Assembly: GCF_003597395.2 (NCBI RefSeq)
Contig: NC_133777.1
Location: 56,613,833 to 56,677,832 of the forward strand
Length of the DNA stretch: 64,000 nucleotides
Source: Chelonoidis abingdonii
Taxonomy: Eukaryota; Chordata; Testudines; Testudinidae
Reading direction: 5' to 3'
Shown: in pieces, positions 1-11,500 of the stretch
Numbering within the stretch: position 1 is the first letter of the stretch
Layout of the letters: each line of letters starts with the position of its first letter
The notes under the pieces: generated by a model
What the model was told of the DNA's origin: nothing
Database searches by the model: none
Seen by the model: only the letters and a program-made list of their open reading frames with translations
Position numbers and translations under genes: made by a program

Positions 1-1558
1 TTTTTGGGGAAGCCATATTGCATTGCAAACTAGTATACAATTTCCTTCCACTATCACACCTAGCTCACTTAGTCTAAGGATTCTGCCTGCCACTGCAACT
101 CTGGATATATTATTCATTACACTTTCCATATTAGCCTGTATTTTCCAAAATTAATCACATTTTGTTATATTCTGCATATTTCTTATCTCACTAGTTCCTT
201 TTGCATTATTTTCTATCTAATGTTCACAGCTCATCCTCATAAAATTATTTCATATGCTTTTTTTACTCTGCCTCCCCATCTACTCTTTGATAAGAGACAT
301 TAAAACCGATTTTGCAAATATGCTTTTTAGACATTTTTCTATATTCCTCTTTCCAGGAGAAACTATAACAACTCCAAAGGCATTATAGTCCTACACTCTC
401 CCATGCATTTACATATTAGAAAACTTAGTCTGTTGGAGTCTAGGATCAACAGAGAGAAATGAGGAAATGTACAGTTAAAACTTAATCTTTTATCTTAACT
501 GTGCCTGGGTTTTGCAATACACAATATGTCACTATGTTATCACCAAGGACCAAGCTGTAGCCAGGCACAAGAACTCTCAATTTTCTTGCTTTTGTAGATT
601 TAAGATCTTAATGATGCAGCAATAGCTTTTTGTTTGAATATATAAGCTCTAGTGGCTCTAGTGAGTAATTTTCCCTTAAGGGTAGCTGCATAAGTCTGAC
701 ATATTTTCTGACTATTCATATTATTGAAGGTTGTTTACAGCTCTAAGCAAAACAGAGAAAGTACTGCAGCCCTCATGATCAAGCAATCTGAGAAGACAAT
801 TGTTTTGATAGCTACAGAAAAAGAACTCAAATATATCTAAAATCACCTTTCAGTTTCATCCTAAAACTCAGATCCACACAATGCTATGAAATAGCAGGGT
901 GGTGGAAGGGTGTTGAAATGCAAATTAGCATTCCAACTTTGCTCCAGAATTCCAATAGTTAATACTACCACAACAAATAGCTTTTTATCCAAGTCAGATA
1001 TCTATGTGCTGCATCCCCAGAGATTTCTCTCTTAAAAACAAAAAACAAAAAAAATCAAATCTGGAATTTAACAGCCAGAGATATATTTTTCCCCAAAGTA
1101 TTATTTTAATGAAACTTTCTCGTTGTCCGCAATGGAGTACTTGAAAGTTATTCATCTTATTTTCAAGATATGGAATGTCATTTGCTATTACCAGCCAATT
1201 CAATGGTGCAATAATTCTTAACATAATTCTTAACAGTGCATCTCACTGTTTGTTGCATACTGTTAAAATGGTAGTGTCCTTACAAGAACAGCTCACCATT
1301 GAGAGGACACAGGGAAACACTGATTTAGCTGAAGAGCCCTAAAGCAGCAGCAGTTCAGAGTTCTGTCTCCAAAAGAAACTTGCTGGGAGCCAACTGCTGC
1401 TGCTTATTTCCTTGCTTTCTGTTCCTGACAAGACTGGAACTATTTTTTATTGACATGACACTTACAATGTACTGTGAAATGAAGACAAAATGCAAAGGGA
1501 GATCACAAGTTGTCTCAATTAACAGGTTTCAACGTTTAGAAATTATTTTGAAATGTTT
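1..1558. other. AT-rich unassigned DNA
   Basis: No gene or recognisable repeat seen. The stretch is AT-rich with stop codons in all frames; the only open frames are short. A short A-rich tract lies near 1036-1055. It could be intronic or intergenic; nothing in the sequence decides this. Confidence 0.6.
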
Positions 1559-1970
1559 TGAGTTTATGCAGGGCCTCCCGGGGAGGGGGAGGGCAAGTGG
1601 GACAATTTCCCACAGGGGCCCCCAAGAGAGTTTTTCGGGGCCCCTGGAGTGGGGTCCTTCACTCACTCCGGGGGCCAAGGAAAACTCTCGCGGGGCCCAG
1701 GAGCTTCTTCCGCTCCAGGTCTTCGGCGGCGGGGGGTCCTTCTGCCTCAGGGCGGAAAGACCTCCCACAGCCAAATTACCGCCGAAGCGGGACCCACCGC
1801 CGAAATACCAGGTCTTCAGCGGTAATTCGGCGGCAGGTTTTCCCGGCACTTCGGCGGTGGGTTCCGGAGCGGAAGGATCCCCTGCCGCCAAATTACCGCC
1901 AAAGAGGGGGCCCCCTGCCGCCGAAGACCCCAGGCCCCCTGAATCCTCTGGGCGGCCCTGAGTTTATGCA
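1559..1970. mobile_element. GC-rich inserted element with 12-bp flanking direct repeats
   Basis: A 388-bp GC-rich block (1571-1958) sits in AT-rich DNA and is bounded by the identical 12-mer tgagtttatgca at 1559-1570 and 1959-1970. The block begins GGGCCTCCC and ends GGGCGGCCC, so its ends form 9-bp inverted termini matching at 8 of 9 positions. Inside, CCGCCGAA and TTCGGCGG modules recur in both orientations. Open frames of 120-193 codons run through it on both strands, which is what a stop-poor GC-rich repeat gives, not evidence of a gene. A 12-bp duplication is too long for hAT (8 bp) or PIF/Harbinger (3 bp); a Mutator-like element or a retroposed sequence are alternatives. The insertion is certain, the class is not. 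Confidence 0.8.
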
Positions 1971-2142
1971 GAATGGGGGAGGGTAATATACTGATTTAGC
2001 TCTTCAGTAGCCATAGTTTTTGTCATATCTGCCAATACTTTACCTACAGAGAAGTGTCAGAGCTATGAGATTAACTGCTATCACACCTGAAATAATTTTC
2101 ACTGTACCTTTAAAATTAGAGTTCTGTCAAAAGCGATAATAT

Positions 2143-2348
2143 TATAGAGGTTAAAGCACAGGACTGGGCGTCAGGAGACCAGGGTTATATTCTCTGCTTG
2201 GCTACGGACTTCTTGTGTAACTTTGGGCAATCACTTAACTGAGCTTCAGGTCACTCATCTGTAAAAAGGAAGTATTAATAATACTTACTTACCTTTGTAA
2301 AGCACTTTGAGATCGTGGGATGAGAAATGCTTAAGTATTATTATTTCT
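2143..2348 (+). repeat. tRNA-headed CORE/MIR-type SINE
   Basis: A pol III SINE in sense orientation. The head has an A-box-like GGTTAAAGCACAGGACTGG and a B-box-like ccagggttatattctc, followed by the conserved core (TGTGTAACTTTGGGCAATCACTTAA, split here by drift) and CATCTGTAAAA. The tail has TGTAAAGCACTTTGAGATC and a run of ATTATT. Amniote MIR and the turtle tRNA-derived SINEs share this layout. It is diverged and presumably inactive. Confidence 0.8.
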
Positions 2349-2700
2349 CCCATCCTATGTCACATTCATTGTTTTCCTCTCTGTCTCCAAGTGCAATGTA
2401 AAATCCCACCTAATTTTCCAAACCCCGCAAAATGACCTTGATTTGCTCTGATTTAAATGTAGCTACCCCCTGCTTGCTCACTTCATTCCTCCAATCTTGT
2501 TCTTTTCTTTGTCCCTTCTACTCTTCAGCTCTTTCATTTATGCTGCTCCATCTGTCTAGAAATCATTTCCTCCCTGTCTTTGAATTGTTGAGCCATTTCC
2601 TCACTTCAGAATCATATCTACAAACTTTCCTGTTCACCTTAGTCCATGATTGACTGTTCAAACGCATTTCCCTTCCCTCACCGTAACGCATGCTCATTTT
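2349..2700 (-). repeat. Pyrimidine-rich stretch, possible LINE tail remnant
   Basis: Strongly T/C-rich on the plus strand. The segment around 2525-2640 loosely resembles the coding end of an L2/CR1-type LINE as it looks in amniote genomes, but the match is from memory and weak. Short open frames at 2432-2653 and 2650-2895 come from the low-complexity composition and show no domain. Confidence 0.2.
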
Positions 2701-3889
2701 CTCCTCATTGGAAGTAGAATGCCAGGATGTTTACTTGAATCTGTACTGCAATTCCATTTCAGTTGCTCTTCTGCATCATTTTCCCTTTTGCTGTCTATGA
2801 GATTTTCTGCATCTACTTTGTTGGAGCTTTTCTCTCTTCATTCTGCCTCTTTCTGTAAATCATTTGGTAGCAACTCTGAACAACAACAAAAATAATGTTA
2901 TCTAAGGATTCAGTTACCTCTGGGTGTGTTAATAAAATGTAGCTAAAACACATTTTTTGACAATAATCCCAGCACAAAAATAAAGCACATTTCAGGAAGA
3001 TCACTATATTAAAATAAACAAAGGGATTCTAGAACAACCTCAGGGTTTTTTTTTCCACAGTGCTGGATTCTGCCACCTCTGCTCATGATGAATAATCTTA
3101 TTCCCAGAATAAGATCCTCTGTCAGGTGAGGAAGGCTAGCAGGGTCTGGTCCTCAAATTGGACTTCGTTTTAACAGATTGTCCTGTGTGGACCCCTTCTC
3201 TCCTTTTCATGATAGTGCATGCCATCTCTGTGGTAACTACAGCAATTACCTCAAAGGGAAATATTATCAGGAAAGTATTTAAGGAATGTTTAGCAGTTAG
3301 GGGTTGGAAACAAAGACGAAAGTCAGAACCAGTTCTCCATGGCCCACAGTTTGGCAATGTCTATTCTAGTATAATGTCTAATCTGTAGGAGTAACATCAA
3401 GGGTGGCTAGAGCACCTGGACCAGCAGCCTTTTTTAGCATTTGTATAAATCCAAAGTAAAACAGCAATGTAATAATAAGCACACACAACACTTCTGATAG
3501 GAGAAGCGGTAGGGTTTAGAAGCCAAGCCTGGGACAAAGCTCAAAGACTTCAGCGTTCCAGTTCCACTTCTACCACACTGGGTGATCCTGCATAACTAAA
3601 ATTAAACTTCTCTGTGTCTGGTTTCTCTGGGGCAGATTCTCTGTGTAGCAAGGCACTGCAGGACCCTCTTGTCTCCTGCCCCCAATGTAAATTAGTAGAA
3701 TGCTAAAACATGTCCCATCCGATCCTCAGTGCACCTCCTACAATGGGAGTTGCAAGCGACTTGCATCACCTCTATGCTGTTTCTGGGCCAGGGACTTCTC
3801 CCTTGGCCTCTTGCAGCTTCTCTGTAGCTGTTGCATATTGCTGCAGCAGATTATAGAGGCTGAGGTGAGGGCCACAATCAACCTCCTGT
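2701..3889. other. Unassigned DNA with a possible MIR scrap
   Basis: No gene recognised. Around 3535-3640 a faint SINE-core pattern can be seen (a gttccagttccacttc-like B-box region, then gggtgatcctgcataac and acttctctgtgtctgg). It is too diverged to call with confidence. The rest is ordinary AT-rich DNA. Confidence 0.3.
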
Positions 3890-4015
3890 CTGTCAAAGAG
3901 GAATAATAATATCTATCTAACCAGAGTAACTCACAGGGAGTGGGAGTGGGTTGAAAATTACAATCAATAATATGTCCAGTGCCTTGAAAACAAAGCACTG
4001 TGTAAGTGCTATCCT
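3890..4015 (+). repeat. 3' half of a MIR-like SINE
   Basis: The order CTGTCAAAGAGGAATAATAA, then atctatctaac, aactcacaggg, and finally aaaacaaagcactgtgtaag with aagtgctat matches the 3' half of the MIR/CORE SINE consensus (CTGTAAAATGGGGATAATAA, CACAGGG, AAAGCGCTTTG). The tRNA-like head is missing or unrecognisable. Confidence 0.5.
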
Positions 4016-4204
4016 ATGGTCTGTTTAGGCACGTATGCAGCCCAGATATATCTAGCACAATATGCTGGAAAATAACAGGAGGAACATAATATATATGATG
4101 ATGACTCTCTTTCCATTCCACTAGTATCCGAAGAGGGCATTAAACAGTAGCTAAAGTTAGACACTTTAAAATCAGCAGTTGCAGATATTTTGCATTTAAA
4201 AGTT

Positions 4205-5684
4205 TAAAGGGGCTGGCTGAGGAACTCGTTGGATTATTCATGTTGATTTTCAATAAATCTTGGAATACTGGGGAGTTGCAGAAACCTGGAAGAAAACTAA
4301 TGTTTTGCCAATATTTAAAAAGGATGACCTAGGTAATTAAAGGCATGTCAGTCTGACGCTGATCTCGAGCAAGATAATGGAGTGGCTGATACAGGACTCG
4401 GTTAATAAAGAATTAAAGCAGGTTAATATAAATTAATGCCAATCAACAAGGGTTTATGGAGAATAGATCCTGTCAAACTAACTTAATATCTTCTTTTGAT
4501 GAGATTACAAGTTCGGTTGATAAAAGTAATAGTGTTGATGTAATGTACTTAAATTTCTGTAACTGTTTGACCTGGTATCACACAATATTTTTATTAAAAA
4601 ACAAGAACAATATAAAATTAACATTGCACACACTGAATGGATTAAAAACTGTCTAACTGATAGGTCTGAACATATAATTGTAAACAGAGATTCATCATTG
4701 AGCAAGTGTGTTTCTAGTGGTGTCCCGCAGGAATCAGATCTTGGCCCTATGCTATGTAACATTTTTCTTAATAACTGGGAAGAAAACATAAAATTATCAT
4801 TCATAAAGTTTGCAGATAACAGAAAGGTTGTGGAAGTGGTAAATAATGAAGAGGACAGGTTACTGAAACACAGTGACCTGGATCACTTGGTACACTGGAT
4901 GCAAGCAAACTATGTGTTTTAATATGGTTAATTGCAAATGTACACATCTAAGAACAAAGAATGTAGGCCACAGTTACAGGAAGGTGGACTCTATCCTTGA
5001 AAGCAGTGACTCTGAAAAAGATTTAGGGATCCTGGTAGATAATCAGATGAACACAAGCTTCTAGTGCAATGCTGTGGCCAAAAAGGCTAAAGCAATCCTT
5101 GGATACATAAACAGGGGAATGTCAAGTAGAAGTGGAAAGGTTATTTTACCCTGTATTTGGCACTGGTGTGACCAGTACAAGAATACTGTGTCGAGTTCTG
5201 GTGTCTACAGTCCAAAAAGAATGTTGATAAATTGGAGAGGGTTGAGAAAAGAGCCATGAGAATGATTAAAGGAAGAGAAAACTTGTCTTATAGTAAGAGT
5301 CTCAAGGAGCTCAATTTATTTAGCTTAACAAAGAGAAGGTTAAGGGGTGACTTGATCACAGTTTATAAGTACCTACTTATAGTGGGGAACAAATATTTGA
5401 TAATGGGCAGACAACAGTATAACGTGATCATATGGGTGGATGCTGAAGCTAGACAAATTCAGACTGATAAAAAGGCATACATTTTTAACAGCAAGAGTAG
5501 TTAACCAGTGAAACAATTTACCCAGGGTTGTGTTGGATTTTCCATCATTTGCTATTTTGAAATCAAGATTTTTTTCATTTTTTAAGATATGCTCTAGGAA
5601 TTATTTTGGGGAAGTTCTGTGGACTGTGTTCTACAGGATGTCAGATGATCACAATAAACCCTTCTGGCCTTAGAATTTATATGT
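4205..5684 (+). pseudogene. CR1 LINE, 3' portion, decayed reverse transcriptase
   Basis: CR1 is a non-LTR retrotransposon whose ORF2 encodes endonuclease and reverse transcriptase. This copy begins inside ORF2 and runs to the 3' end. Translated segments fall in the three plus frames in order: 4456-4656, 4698-4922, 4873-5064, 5074-5259 and 5232-5504. Stops and frameshifts therefore break the ORF at least four times. The RT motif SGVPQ is visible at about 4716-4730. The catalytic FADD box reads FADN at 4809-4820, so the second aspartate is lost. After the ORF, the 3' UTR runs through gatgctctaggaattattttg-like sequence to ttctggccttagaattta, the standard CR1 end. It is truncated at the 5' end, as most CR1 copies are, and cannot be active. 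Confidence 0.92.
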
Positions 5685-7721
5685 TGCCAAAGAGCTCCAT
5701 AACTGTGAATGTTGTGCTGTTCAGATATTTTACATTTATGTTTCTTGTTAAGATCCAGAGTTCTCTTGGGAAAATTTTCTTTCATCTGCTCTGTTTTTAA
5801 CTGCACAATTTTTGTACTAATAATACGAACATTTTCAACTTTGCAAAATAAATAATATGTAATATAGTTCATGCCTTATAAAGATGTTTCTGAATATGCT
5901 ACAGGAGATCCTTTTTGCATCACCTGCTTGAACTATTTTATTTCCCTCCTCTTTAGACAAATCATTTAAAATAAACTTGACTCAAAAATAGCGTTCTGTA
6001 ATCTGGTTTCATTGCCTTGTAGAATAAAGAGATGCACTATATGGTATTACAATTCTTCCAGATTCCCACTCTACAGATGGTCATTGTGTTTTCCATATGA
6101 CTCTTACTGTAATACCAGAATCACATGCGTCATTTATAAGAAACTGATATTTCACAACACCTGACAGGCTGCTACATAGAACGCAGGGGATAATAGACAA
6201 TCTTTTAGTTGTACAGGCACAAAAAATATTTAGTGTGCTTTCCTGTTGAGTTTATATGAGCATAACATATATACACCTACACACAGATACAAGGTGGAAC
6301 AAATATTGAAACACCATCTAATATATGGAAATGTTAGAACTTTTTCATTTAATATGATGATGATGATCCAAAATGTAACACAAATAAAATGGAGACACCC
6401 AAAGAAAACAAACCCCCAAGGCTGCTCTTCACTTTCAAGGCTGGGTGTGCTCAAGACATTCTGCCTGCTACTCCCATTGATCTCTGTTTTTGTTGAATGT
6501 AAATTGTTATACAGTTGACAAGTACATTGTTATTAGAATAACAAAGTACCTGGTTGCTCAGACAGCCCCTCCACTCCCTGATTTCCACTGTTTCCTTTCT
6601 GTATTGTTCTACTTTTAATATCCCTTTGTGCTGCATTTATTCTCTGTTCTTGTCATTAGTTGAAGATCTAAGGAAGCAACATTTTAAATTAAGTATTTAT
6701 AAGTAAGTGGGGAAGAAGCATGGATGTGGATTGAGAATAACTCAAAAGAACAATGGAAAAATGCAACATACTTTAGGAATGTTATAAAAAATATAATGTA
6801 GGGAACAATGTTTAATACCTTTTATCCTGTAACTGTCCAACGTCATCAACTAAAAAATTCATACACAATTTTCAACAAAAGGTTCACATACAAATAGTAG
6901 ACATTTCTATTGACTGAACACTCATTTATAGCACACATGGGGAATTAACTTTTTTTGTTTTTAATATTTTATGCCTCCTTTTGCATCTACCATTTGATCC
7001 TGATACAGAGCTTCAAGTTTTCACTTTTTCTTTAGGCTCTCTGCAGTGAAATTCAGACACTAAAGTTTTAGGTGAAAGATGTCAGAAGAAATATATGGAA
7101 GCTCTAGCACACCTGAAACCAAATTGTAAGAGTATCTGACATTATTAAAACTGCAAAACTACAATCAAATAATAATTCAAGTCCAAATTGACAATATGAT
7201 CCCTCTAATAAGCTTGACACATCTCCAGTGTGCTTTGGTGCAAGAATAACAGTCAGACATCAAAAGATTTTAACTTGTTTTGGAAATATGTTAGCATATG
7301 GGTGCCAAATCATGCAGGTTTGGCCAAGATTTCAATTCTGCAAACAAGGAGGGCAGTTTTAGAGTGGAAAGTAATCCTTTATGAGATCAGGTGCTGTTCA
7401 AGGGCACCATTAAATGGAAGGAATATCTTTGTTTCAGCTTCATATCACAACTCACTGTTTTTTATGAGGCTAGAATCAAAGTATCAGCAATTTTTAACTG
7501 ATACAGAACCACCACTGACTAATAGAATGCAGGTCATTAAAAAGGAATAGGCAGCTTGCTCTGTACATGTGGGATAAGCTGTATGGCTCTTATGTTAATG
7601 GGGTTCTGCAGATATAATCTTTTCAGTCCTAGTGATATAGACTAGATCTTCAGCTAGCCCAGAGCTCTGATCTGAGCACAGATTGGTGAGTGGGTAAGAT
7701 TTAAGCTATCTATGTGCTCCT
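5685..7721. other. Unassigned DNA
   Basis: About 2 kb in which no gene or repeat family was recognised. It is AT-rich with scattered short frames, and a small ATG-repeat tract (gatgatgatgat) lies near 6355-6366. The frame at 7230-7550 (106 codons) shows no motif or compositional sign of coding. Confidence 0.5.
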
Positions 7722-8013
7722 CTGAAGTTTAGACCCTAAAGACTTCTGCCGTCATAGCTATGTCGGTCAGTGGTGTGAAGAGGTGTGATTCTTAAGCAGC
7801 AAACTGTACTGGTAGAAGTCCCTAATGCAGATACAATTAGACCAGAAAAGCTGTGTTTTTCCCGGTATAGATTTTTTTGCTCATGAGTGGTGGTTTTATT
7901 ATACTGGTAAAAAGAGCTGCTTGTATAGCTGTGTCCACACTAGGAGAGCTTTGCCAGCATACTATATCACTATTCCTGTACCAAAGAATGATCCTAGTTT
8001 AGACATGGCCTTA
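7722..8013. mobile_element. MITE, GTCTACACT-type family (copy A)
   Basis: A roughly 290-bp non-coding DNA element. Its left end (gaagtttagaccctaaagac, then ttctgccgtcatagctatgt) and right end (ctagtttagacatggcc followed by TTA at 8011-8013) are imperfect inverted copies. The interior has the same signature words as the copy at 48543-48818: a tcatagctatgtcggtcag-like module and multiple gccagta/actggtaaaa words. The family is common in turtles from memory. TTA at the right end would suit PIF/Harbinger, but the left duplication is not clear. Confidence 0.6.
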
Positions 8014-8225
8014 GAAATGCTTCAGACCTACTTTAATTAAACTTGGCAAATAGGGGTCCCCAAGTGACTATTTCACAGCTGGATCTGAGGTGGGTGTTTC
8101 TGTGCTGGTTCTATGCCACAGTGTCACTTGAGGAATCCCTAAAGATTAAACCAACTTCAAGGCTACTTTGTGCCACTGGAGCATCCAGCAAATCCCACTG
8201 ACCTAGCAATTTCAAAATGTTGAAC

Positions 8226-8364
8226 ATTACACATAGAGTGACCAGACAGCAACTGTGAAAAATCAGGATGGGGGTGGGGGGTAATAGGCTTCTATATATG
8301 AAAAAGCCTCAAATATCGGGACTGTCCCTATAAAATCGGGACATCTGATCACCATAATTACACA
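8226..8364 (+). mobile_element. 123-bp hAT MITE (copy 1) with exact 8-bp TSD
   Basis: A complete small non-autonomous DNA transposon occupies 8234-8356. Its termini are tagagtgaccagac and ctgatcaccata, imperfect inverted repeats of the TAGGGTGACCAGA type. The 8-mer attacaca flanks it at 8226-8233 and again at 8357-8364 without a mismatch. Eight-base target duplications are the hallmark of the hAT superfamily. Two more copies occur at 15044-15168 and 46544-46667. It has no coding capacity and would depend on a transposase supplied elsewhere. Confidence 0.93.
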
Positions 8365-8404
8365 AGTCCTTCCTGTTTTTCATCTGTTTGTCAATGAGTC
8401 AGCT

Positions 8405-8512
8405 GGGTACTTAGCACTTCTGAAAATCAGGCCACCAATGCAGACACCTAAAAATGGATTTAATAGCCTAACTTTAGGCACCTATTTTTAAAAACCTTGG
8501 CTTTGGTTTAAG
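8405..8512. repeat. Ancient amniote palindromic repeat (AAAATCAGGCC / CTTTAGGCACC type)
   Basis: gaaaatcaggccac, then a pair of related words (cacctaaaaatggatt and cctaactttaggcacc), then aaaaaccttggc. This is a short foldback-type repeat that I recall as widespread in birds, crocodilians and turtles. It is diverged; boundaries are approximate. Confidence 0.5.
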
Positions 8513-11500
8513 TCTGAGTTATGATGGATGTAGAGTTGTAAAGCAACATGAACATTTATCAGAAAAACAAAGAAGTTAACATTCCTTTTTGATTATGTGA
8601 ACTCCCCACATATTATGTCATGAGGAATTTGTGTGGGTACTTGTTTATTAAGCTAGAACTCACAGTCATTATAGTGCACTAATGCAGAAAAAAAATAAAT
8701 TAACAAGCTGTAAGTCAAATGTCACATCAGAACTTAATACACTGGAATTCTTGGAAAGCGTTCCAGAGCTCTCAGCTTAAACTGTGGATGTTGCTTTTTT
8801 ACAGCCAGGAATTTTAATTATTATTAATTTCTGGCAATGCTCATATTATTTTAGGCACTTTCCAACAGAAATGAAGGAACAGTCCTTGTACCACAAAGCT
8901 CATAACCTAAACACAGAGAGAAGGTTGTGGTAAGTAAAAGAATACCTAAGTAAGGTGGTCAGGGTGGTAATTATCCATAATACAGTGTAATGTGAGCATG
9001 GTTTTAGGGTGCAAAAGCTCTTTGCATTTACCCATGAAATTTAATATTATCAGTCAACTGGTTTTTTGTAGGTGTTAGGGCAAAAGTAGGTCATCAGGAG
9101 GGGCTGGATTTCAGAAAGGATAGTGGCTTTGTGAATAAGCTCAAGTTGGATGTGATAACGGGGATGTTTGGGGCACAGGGCTTCGGAAATGCCAATTCAC
9201 TCTATTGCATAATTATTATTTCTGCAGTATCATAAGCGTGCATAAGTCTACAAACTTATAAGAAGACTAGTTCCCCTGAAATGCTTACAGTCTAAAACTG
9301 AAATTCACTGAGATGCTTGAATAAGCAGAACTGATCTTCTGCTATATGGGGTATAGGAGGCCAGGATTTGGGAAGCATGGGGACCTTGTGGAGGAGATAG
9401 AATCTGAGGAGCTGAATGATGCAGAGACTTGTTGCCCTAACACAGAATGAAGATTGGTGGGGGCAATATGACGTTGGGCTACACAGATCCACTGGTCATA
9501 ACACCCTGGAAGGCCTATAGGAACAACAGACACAGTAACAAACTAGGACAGGAAGAATCAGTTCACTCCCTACAGATATTGCAGATCACCCAGTACGGTG
9601 CCCATGTTTCTCAGGCTGTGTTCTAGAAAGAGGATTTGCTCCTAAGTCAGACATAATTCAGAAGGGGGGAAAAAAAAAGTAGAAGAGATGTAGCAGAATA
9701 AATCATGTGATTTCATTTATATTCCTCATACATCTCCTTAGTTCCAAGTTTCATATACATATAAGATATACTGCATCAGAGGAGGTGGTGTGTGTGTCAT
9801 AAATTGCACAGGCATGTGATAAACTGCAGAGGTGTGTGATAACACAGCTGGGCTCTGTCTACTATCCAGGACTTCTTTTAACTTCCAACCTTTCTGAACA
9901 GCTGCCATTTAAAAAATTCAACCTGCCAGAAAAATGTATATTTATTGTCCCCCAAAATCCCATCTGCCCAAGATATGCAAGATTGTTAAAGTGTTTTTTT
10001 TCTGTGACATGTCTGAAACATGCAGATTACATGATGGCATGGGGTGGTGTAAATGTTTAATCAGCACTCTTTTGAGTTCAGAAGCAATGCCTTGGGAGGC
10101 AATTCTAGCACTCATACTACATCTGAGCCAAAATGGAATACGGAAAGAGAAAGAAAGAGAGGAGATGCTAAGGGAAGAAGCAGAACTTTCTGGTGGTCCT
10201 AACGTCTAAGGATTTATGATATGGCTTCAGAGAAGAGTGGAGGCATCATTCCAATGACTCTCCCAGAAGAGTTTTGTTTAGTCTATCCAATCCATTATCT
10301 CTTTTCTATGAGCAACAGAAATAACACAATTCCTTTCTCTTCTGGCCCTTTGTCTTTTAATTTTCACTTCTTTCCTCTTTTGGATTAGATCACTAGGCAC
10401 TTTTCTATCCTTCTAGCACTTCCTAAAATCTCAAATAATCCTGAATCCCTATTTCCTCTGTTCATTATTCTTCCTTAATGCCTCTTTCTCTCTTCCTTTT
10501 TCTGCCTTTTCAGTTCTTCTTGTTTTTCTTCTTTCCTTTTCTGCCTATAGTTTCTCTCCTCTTTCCCTTTCTCCCTCGTCTGTCATCTTGATTTCCTGTC
10601 ATCTTTGTATTTTCCCCCTTGATCCAACCAAATCCCTTGCTGTCCTCCCATCTCTCTTCCTTTCCTATACTTTCCCATCTTCCTTTTTGTATAATGATCT
10701 CTCCTTCTTTGATTTGACTTCCCATCTATCTCCAAACAACTTTAAGATCAGAATTCCATTCCAACCCCCGGCCTCTTCTCCACCAGAAGGACAGTGAGTA
10801 GATCTGGGGAATGGGCTTCGCCAGACGGTTAGAAGCAGCATTCAGAGAGCTCCTGCACCAATTCAGAACAGATAGACTGGTGCTCTGGGAAGGTGAACAT
10901 ACAACTCAACTCAGGAGTATCCAGACTGATTTGTGTTGGTGGCATCCAGCTCTGCCTCCTGTAAAAATGTGCGTGCACTTCTGTGTACAAACCCCTGCTT
11001 TAGACAGAACATAACAGCAAAGATACTACAGTACTGGACTTTCCAGCGTTTACAGTGTGCAACTCAACGTACAGACCTTTCAACCAGGCTTTCCTTGATT
11101 TGTTCCCACTTCATTGGGGTGCTACAGGAACTATGGTTCAAGCCATGTTAAGGAACAGTGTTTCATCTATGACCACTAAACCAGTTTCTAACAGTTTTGT
11201 CAGCCAGTGGAAATAAGACTAAACTATATTTGAATCTTAATTGAAAAACATGTTCTAGCCAGCAGTGTTTAAATGCAGTCCCCAAACTCAATTTAAAGGC
11301 CACTCTTGATATGGCTGGCAAGTGCAATGTTGTCACCAACCACCTCCATATACAGAATTTCTCCAGTAAAATATATACAAAAAGGCATTTGGGGGAATTA
11401 CTGTTGTGATGCCAGGTATCACTTCTAAAATGTCTTATTGTTGCAGAGACCAGCTTTATCACACCCTATAGACAGTTGACCAGGTAAGGGTACATCAGCT

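Noticed and set aside
1380..1986. Overlapping open frames of 120-193 codons on both strands
   Set aside because: They run through the GC-rich inserted element and owe their length to low stop-codon frequency; both strands are open at once and no domain is visible.
4456..5504. A run of five plus-strand frames that might look like separate small genes
   Set aside because: Together they are one broken CR1 reverse-transcriptase ORF in shifting frames.
6355..6366. Short ATG/GAT microsatellite
   Set aside because: Only four repeat units; too short to be informative.
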